10,853 nucleotides of DNA from SAR116 cluster bacterium (lineage in GTDB: Bacteria; Pseudomonadota; Alphaproteobacteria; Puniceispirillales; Puniceispirillaceae). The notes under the pieces are model-generated. The model saw only the letters and a program-made list of their open reading frames with translations. It was not told the DNA's origin and did no database searches. Below, piece after piece: positions 7,544 to 10,853 of this stretch. The DNA is taken from NCBI GenBank assembly GCA_002683535.1, contig NYTO01000130.1:1-10853 (forward strand), given 5' to 3'. The position numbers and the translations under genes were made by a program. Positions within the stretch are counted from its first letter, which is position 1. Each line of letters opens with the position of its first letter.

Positions 7544-7565
7544 GCCGGTCCCTGTTATGTCCGGC
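7544..7565. terminator. Possible bidirectional hairpin between convergent genes
   Basis: GCCGG (7544-7548) and CCGGC (7561-7565) flank a 12-base loop at the meeting point of the FAD oxidoreductase and agmatinase genes, overlapping the agmatinase stop codon. The stem is short and no clear T-run follows, so the call rests mostly on position. Confidence 0.2.
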
Positions 7566-8526
7566 CTACCGGGTGTGGCACGGCCCCGCGCTGCTTTGCC
7601 ACCACTGCCATCCAGTCATAGGCAATACTGGCAGCGGCAATGGCTGTAATTTCGGCATGATCATAGGCCGGCGCAACTTCCACAAGATCCATCCCGATCA
7701 GGCGCAGCGGTTCAAGACCGCGAACAAATTCCAGCCCCTGCCAGCTGGCCAGCCCGCCGATAACAGGTGTGCCGGTGCCGGGGGCAAAAGCCGGGTCCAG
7801 CCCGTCAATATCAAAAGACAGGTAAACAGGCGCATCACCGGCCCGGTCCCGCACAATATCGATGGCCGCATCCATGCCGTTTCGATGCACCCAGGGGCTG
7901 GTCAGGATTTCGAAGCCGTGATCACTGCTGTTATAGGTACGAAGCCCGACCTGTGTGGACCGTTTGACATCGATAATTCCCTCGGCAGCTGCACGCGCAA
8001 ACATCGTGCCATGGTCAAAGCGCGTTCCGTCGTCAGGCCATGTGTCGCAATGCGCATCGAACTGCACAAGCGCCACCGGCCCGTGTTTTTTAGCATGCGC
8101 CTTCAGCAGCGGATAGGCCACCGAATGATCGCCACCAAGGCTGAGCATCATGGCGCCACTGTCCAGAATGTGGTCGGCATGCGCCTCGATGCTGTCAAAC
8201 ACCGAGGTTGGGTGATGCGGATCGATAAAGGCATCGCCGTAATCGACGACTGAAAGTGTGTTGAACGGATCAAACCCGAATGGAAAATGTTCCAGTTCAG
8301 CCAGCTGCACCGATCCGGCGCGAATCGCACGCGGCCCCAGACGGCACCCAGATCTGTAGGTTACGGCATTGTCATAGGGGATGCCGCTGACAACAATATC
8401 AACACCGGCCAGATCGCGGCTGTAGCGCCGGCGCGCAAAGCTCAACGCCCCGCCATAGGTCATCTCGACCCAGGTGCCTGTTGCCCCGGAATTCAGGAAG
8501 GCCTGATCGCCGCGAGTCTCTGCCAT
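7555..8526 (-). CDS. speB: Agmatinase-like ureohydrolase (SpeB family)
   Basis: This 323-residue manganese ureohydrolase would hydrolyse agmatine to putrescine and urea in the cytoplasm. All metal ligands of the family are visible: H134 in G-G-D-H-S, D157, H159 and D161 in F-D-A-H-C-D-T-W, and D239 and D241 in S-F-D-I-D-G-L-D-P. The segments R-F-D-H-G-T-M-F, D-P-A-F-A-P-G-T-G-T-P-V-I-G-G-L and M-D-L-V-E-V-A-P-A-Y-D are almost those of E. coli SpeB, which favours agmatinase over arginase. Guanidinobutyrase or guanidinopropionase activity cannot be excluded, since these enzymes share the motifs. GGAGA lies just upstream of the ATG at 8526 and decides the start. It is divergent from the Rieske gene across 168 bases and convergent with the PuuB-like gene. 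In context it would feed putrescine to the synthetase and aminotransferase. Confidence 0.9.
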   Translation of the reverse strand: MAETRGDQAFLNSGATGTWVEMTYGGALSFARRRYSRDLAGVDIVVSGIPYDNAVTYRSGCRLGPRAIRAGSVQLAELEHFPFGFDPFNTLSVVDYGDAFIDPHHPTSVFDSIEAHADHILDSGAMMLSLGGDHSVAYPLLKAHAKKHGPVALVQFDAHCDTWPDDGTRFDHGTMFARAAAEGIIDVKRSTQVGLRTYNSSDHGFEILTSPWVHRNGMDAAIDIVRDRAGDAPVYLSFDIDGLDPAFAPGTGTPVIGGLASWQGLEFVRGLEPLRLIGMDLVEVAPAYDHAEITAIAAASIAYDWMAVVAKQRGAVPHPVGRT

Positions 8527-8536
8527 AGGTGTCTCC

Positions 8537-8552
8537 GAACATCATGTTGTTC
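8537..8552. promoter_or_regulatory. Near-perfect 16-base palindrome upstream of the agmatinase gene
   Basis: GAACATCATGTTGTTC reads the same on both strands at 14 of 16 positions. It lies 10 bases upstream of the agmatinase start, next to its ribosome binding site, in the divergent gap with the Rieske gene. Bases 8538-8551 match 12 of 14 with 6128-6141. A smaller perfect palindrome, CATC-T-GATG, follows at 8565-8573. It could act as an operator or as an mRNA leader hairpin. Confidence 0.45.
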
Positions 8553-8620
8553 CTCAGACAAAACCATCTGATGCCGGAAAAGTCCACTGCCCGGACAGAA
8601 GCCCTGAGGCATGATTTTGC

Positions 8621-8649
8621 TTGAACTGTGTCATTAAACAATGTGCAAT
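8621..8649 (+). promoter_or_regulatory. Putative promoter of the Rieske oxygenase gene
   Basis: TTGAAC at 8621-8626 and TGCAAT at 8644-8649 are separated by 17 bases. Each matches the sigma-70 consensus at four of six positions. The Rieske start at 8695 lies about 45 bases downstream. This was judged by eye and is weak without expression data. Confidence 0.3.
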
Positions 8650-8694
8650 TGCAGCGACTACCGGTGCGAAGGCACCCTATTTGCGGAGCCTTCT

Positions 8695-9918
8695 ATGTTC
8701 GCGTCAAACTTCCAGCCACCAGAAAACTGGGACCGGTCGGGCCTTCCGGGCTGGACCTATGCAAGCGAAGAGATGTTCGCTCTGGAACTGGACGTCCTGT
8801 TTCGTCGCCACTGGATGCTGGCCTGCCATATCAGCGATCTGCCGGAGCCCGGACATTATGTCGGTTTTGATATCGGCACTGAACGCGCGCTGATCCTGCG
8901 CGGCAAGGACGGGGTGATCCGTGCCTTTCACAATCTGTGCCGACATCGCGGCAGCCGCGTTGTCGAAGACGCTGCCGGCCAGTGCAAGCAGGCGCTGACC
9001 TGTCCCTTTCATGGCTGGACCTACAATCTGGACGGCACGCTGAAAAGCGCGTTGCAGCCGCGCTCCTTCCCGCCGCTGGACCCTGTCGAGTGGGGGTTGA
9101 AGCCGATTGAGATGGATATCTGGCACGGATTTGTTTTCATCCGTTTCCAGCCCGGTCCACAACCGCCAATGTCCACGCTGCTGGCGCGCTTCGACAATCT
9201 CGTCACGCCGCATGGTATGGCTGACATGATGCGTGTTGAAGGTGAATTTGTGTTTGCCGAGGCAGATGTAAACTGGAAGTCGATGCGCGATGTGGATAAT
9301 GAGGGATATCACGTCCCGAAGGCGCATCCCAGCCTGCAGGACCTGTATGGCAAAGACTATGTTGACGAACCCTATATCGATGGCGCATCGCTGAGCATTG
9401 GCAAGCTGAATGATACACCGCGCCAGTTCTGGAGCGTGCGCGAATATTGCAAGCTGGTTTCGCGCATGACGCATCTTCCTGCACCGCAGAATGACTGCTG
9501 GATCTATATCGGTGTCTTTCCAAACAGCGTGATCGCGCTGTATCCCGATTCGGCGGTTTTCTATCAGGAGATACCGACAGGCGTAAAACAGACGCGCCAG
9601 CGCGGCGCAGTCTACCGGTTTGCCGATGAAAGTCGCGAGATGCGCGCCGCCCGCTATCTGTCCGGACGGATTGACGGGCTGACCGCTGATGAAGATTTGC
9701 AGCTGACCAAATGGACAGATGAGGCACCTGAATCCAGTGGCTTTGACGGCATCATCCTGTCCGACCTCGAATATGGCGTGCGCAGCCACCACGACCAGCT
9801 GCGCGCCCTTATGCCCGTATTCAACGATACCGTGGCACCACCAGCCGGCACCCTTGCCGCGCGCAACCGCATGCTGGCCGAATCCATGGCGCAAGAAACG
9901 GGCCGGACGCATGGCTGA
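8695..9918 (+). CDS. Rieske non-heme iron oxygenase, large (alpha) subunit
   Basis: This 407-residue oxygenase component would use O2 and electrons from a separate reductase to oxidise a small substrate. The N-terminal Rieske domain binds a 2Fe-2S cluster through C82 and H84 (C-R-H-R-G) and C103 and H106 (C-P-F-H-G-W-T-Y). The C-terminal catalytic domain has the iron ligands H206 and H211 (G-Y-H-V-P-K-A-H) and probably D334 (A-D-E-D). Most such enzymes have Asp three residues before the first His to relay electrons between subunits; here it is E203, as in carnitine oxygenase CntA. This favours an amine or quaternary ammonium substrate over an aromatic ring, by inference. GGAG at 8686-8689 supports the ATG at 8695; an in-frame ATG at 8641 has no such site. 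It overlaps the permease gene by 8 bases. No beta subunit or reductase is visible. Confidence 0.9.
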   Translation: MFASNFQPPENWDRSGLPGWTYASEEMFALELDVLFRRHWMLACHISDLPEPGHYVGFDIGTERALILRGKDGVIRAFHNLCRHRGSRVVEDAAGQCKQALTCPFHGWTYNLDGTLKSALQPRSFPPLDPVEWGLKPIEMDIWHGFVFIRFQPGPQPPMSTLLARFDNLVTPHGMADMMRVEGEFVFAEADVNWKSMRDVDNEGYHVPKAHPSLQDLYGKDYVDEPYIDGASLSIGKLNDTPRQFWSVREYCKLVSRMTHLPAPQNDCWIYIGVFPNSVIALYPDSAVFYQEIPTGVKQTRQRGAVYRFADESREMRAARYLSGRIDGLTADEDLQLTKWTDEAPESSGFDGIILSDLEYGVRSHHDQLRALMPVFNDTVAPPAGTLAARNRMLAESMAQETGRTHG

Positions 9919-10786
9919 GGACGTTTCAAAACCCGTCAAACGGCCAGCCTTGCGGTTTCTGTCACCGAATGAATGGCGCGGCCTTTCCCTGATCAGTCCG
10001 GCGTTTGGCTATGCGATCTTGATGCTGGCGGCACCGCTGTTGCTGGTGTTCCTGCTCAGCATGTGGACACAGAACTATCTCGATCTGGATACCACACTGA
10101 CCTTTGCCAATTACCGGGAGGCCATTACCGACCCGCTCTACCGGCTGTTGATGATCCGTTCGATTATCATTTCTGGCATTGTGACAGTGGTCACGGTGAT
10201 CCTGGCCTATCCGGTTGCATATTTCGTGGCCTTTTATGGCGGCCCGCGCAAGTCAATGTGGCTTCTGCTGATCACCATCCCGTTCTGGACCAGCTATCTG
10301 ATCCGGATTTTTCTGTGGAAAGTGATCCTTGGCTACAATGGTGTGGTCAACAGCAGCCTGATGGGGCTGGGGCTGATTGAAGAACCGCTGACCATCATCC
10401 TGTATAACGCGAATGCGGTGGTTATCACGCTGGCACATGCCTGGGCACCATTTGCCATCCTGCCCATATATGTGGCGCTCTCGCGGATCGACACCAGCCT
10501 GCTGGAGGCAGCGCGCGACCTTGGCGACGGGCCTGTGCGCCGCTTTTTCCGCGTGACCCTGCCGCTGTCAATGTCGGGCGTTGTCGCCGCCACCCTGATC
10601 GTTTTCATCCCGACAGTTGGTGATTATGTGACGCCGCGCCTGCTGGGTGGCACGAACGGATTGATGATCGCCAACATGATCCAGATCCAGTTCGGCAAGG
10701 CGAATAATGCCCCGCTTGGGTCGGCGCTGGCCGTGTCGGCAATGGTTATCGTGGCATCAATCTCGATCGCCTATGTGCCAGCGTGA
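9911..10786 (+). CDS. ABC transporter permease, PotB/PotH (spermidine/putrescine) type, 3' end chimeric
   Basis: This is an inner-membrane permease of a polyamine-class importer. The ATG at 9911 overlaps the Rieske stop (ATGGCTGA), so the two are probably translationally coupled. The first helix is around S-P-A-F-G-Y-A-I-L-M-L-A-A-P-L-L, followed by a periplasmic loop, then further helices including A-Y-P-V-A-Y-F and I-P-F-W-T-S-Y-L-I-R-I-F, both typical of PotB/PotH. The EAA loop that contacts the ATPase, E-A-A-R-D-L-G-D-G, lies near residues 198-208 and ends in L-P-L-S-M-S-G-V. The reading frame is trustworthy to about 10772 (residue 287). From 10773 on, the sequence is the reverse complement of the gene's own middle, so the final V-P-A and the stop at 10784-10786 are not native. 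The true C-terminus, second permease, ATPase and binding protein are missing. Confidence 0.88.
   Translation: MAEDVSKPVKRPALRFLSPNEWRGLSLISPAFGYAILMLAAPLLLVFLLSMWTQNYLDLDTTLTFANYREAITDPLYRLLMIRSIIISGIVTVVTVILAYPVAYFVAFYGGPRKSMWLLLITIPFWTSYLIRIFLWKVILGYNGVVNSSLMGLGLIEEPLTIILYNANAVVITLAHAWAPFAILPIYVALSRIDTSLLEAARDLGDGPVRRFFRVTLPLSMSGVVAATLIVFIPTVGDYVTPRLLGGTNGLMIANMIQIQFGKANNAPLGSALAVSAMVIVASISIAYVPA
10358..10438 (+). repeat. Left arm of an exact 81-base inverted repeat
   Basis: This stretch inside the permease gene (encoding about residues 150-176) is repeated without mismatch, in reverse complement, at 10773-10853. The bases just beyond the match (GC at 10439-10440 against CT at 10771-10772) do not pair, so the repeat ends there. 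The two arms are 334 bases apart. Confidence 0.97.
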
Positions 10787-10853
10787 TAACCACCGCATTC
10801 GCGTTATACAGGATGATGGTCAGCGGTTCTTCAATCAGCCCCAGCCCCATCAG
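10773..10853 (-). repeat. Right arm of the inverted repeat, running to the window end
   Basis: These last 81 bases are the exact reverse complement of 10358-10438. They run to the final base, so the true extent of the inverted copy is unknown. The junction at 10772/10773 cuts the permease frame and creates an early stop at 10784-10786. The simplest reading is a fold-back chimera from amplification or an assembly error, not a natural repeat. Confidence 0.95.

Noticed and set aside
7498..8253. A 251-codon open frame on the + strand opposite the agmatinase gene
   Set aside because: It begins inside the FAD oxidoreductase gene, has no ribosome binding site of note, and its translation is Cys/His/Arg-rich without a domain.
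8641..8694. Earlier start of the Rieske gene at 8641
   Set aside because: No ribosome binding site, it overlaps the proposed -10, and the 18 extra residues do not look like the family. ATG 8695 has GGAG at proper distance.
9719..9910. Upstream extension of the permease to an ATG at 9719
   Set aside because: It would overlap the Rieske gene by 200 bases and adds Cys/Pro-rich sequence unlike any permease. The ATG at 9911 gives a normal N-terminus.
8704..9939. A 411-codon open frame on the - strand antisense to the Rieske gene
   Set aside because: It lies opposite a gene with full Rieske and iron-site motifs. Its translation has no recognisable domain and is rich in scattered His, Arg and Cys, as expected for the reverse of a GC-rich coding frame.
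10333..10608. Open frame on the - strand across the left arm of the inverted repeat
   Set aside because: It is a shadow of the permease gene. Part of it appears again on the + strand at the window end only because of the inverted copy.
10773..10853. Terminal inverted repeat of a mobile element, or a natural hairpin end
   Set aside because: The matching arm lies inside a conserved permease coding sequence, there is no transposase or target duplication, and the pattern fits a fold-back chimera better.
1..10853. CRISPR array, tRNA, rRNA, prophage or insertion sequence
   Set aside because: No regularly spaced repeats, cloverleaf-like segments, rRNA-like stretches or transposase/integrase motifs were noticed. 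Genes are closely packed and metabolic.

Overview
The window looks like a whole short contig from a bacterial chromosome of moderate to high GC (about 55-60% by eye). It opens inside a gene and ends in an inverted copy of its own sequence. Gene content and protein style suggest an alphaproteobacterium, perhaps marine: polyamine catabolism genes, a Zur-like Fur protein, an E. coli-type PyrC and a PotB-like permease. The lineage is an inference and cannot be fixed without a search. No rRNA, tRNA, CRISPR array or insertion sequence was seen.

Layout. Positions 1-3220 are housekeeping or general genes: the 3' part of a glutathione S-transferase-like gene (+), an EamA/DMT-family membrane transporter (+), dihydroorotase pyrC (-), and a divergent Zur-like Fur-family regulator (+). 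Positions 3220-10853 form an amine/polyamine island. It holds a gamma-glutamylpolyamine synthetase-like glutamine synthetase homologue (-), a SpuC-like class III aminotransferase (-), a PuuB-like FAD oxidoreductase (+), an agmatinase-like ureohydrolase (-), a Rieske non-heme iron oxygenase (+) and a PotB/PotH-type ABC permease (+) that overlaps the Rieske gene by 8 bases.

How the genes fit together. Agmatinase would release putrescine and urea from agmatine. Putrescine could then be glutamylated (PuuA-like) and oxidised (PuuB-like), or be transaminated directly (SpuC-like). The permease would be one subunit of a polyamine-class importer whose other subunits should lie beyond the contig end. 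The Rieske oxygenase is the odd member. Its motif has Glu where most ring-hydroxylating oxygenases have the bridging Asp, a feature known from the carnitine oxygenase CntA. This hints at an N-alkyl or quaternary amine substrate imported by the coupled transporter. That pairing is the best candidate here for an undescribed system.

Regulation and data quality. The two divergent intergenic regions of the island (about 5982-6251 and 8527-8694) each hold a palindromic site, and they share a 14-base motif (AACATCATSTTGWT). This suggests one common regulator, which is not encoded in the window. The last 81 bases are an exact reverse complement of 10358-10438 inside the permease gene. This is most simply an amplification or assembly chimera, so the last residues of the permease reading frame should not be trusted.
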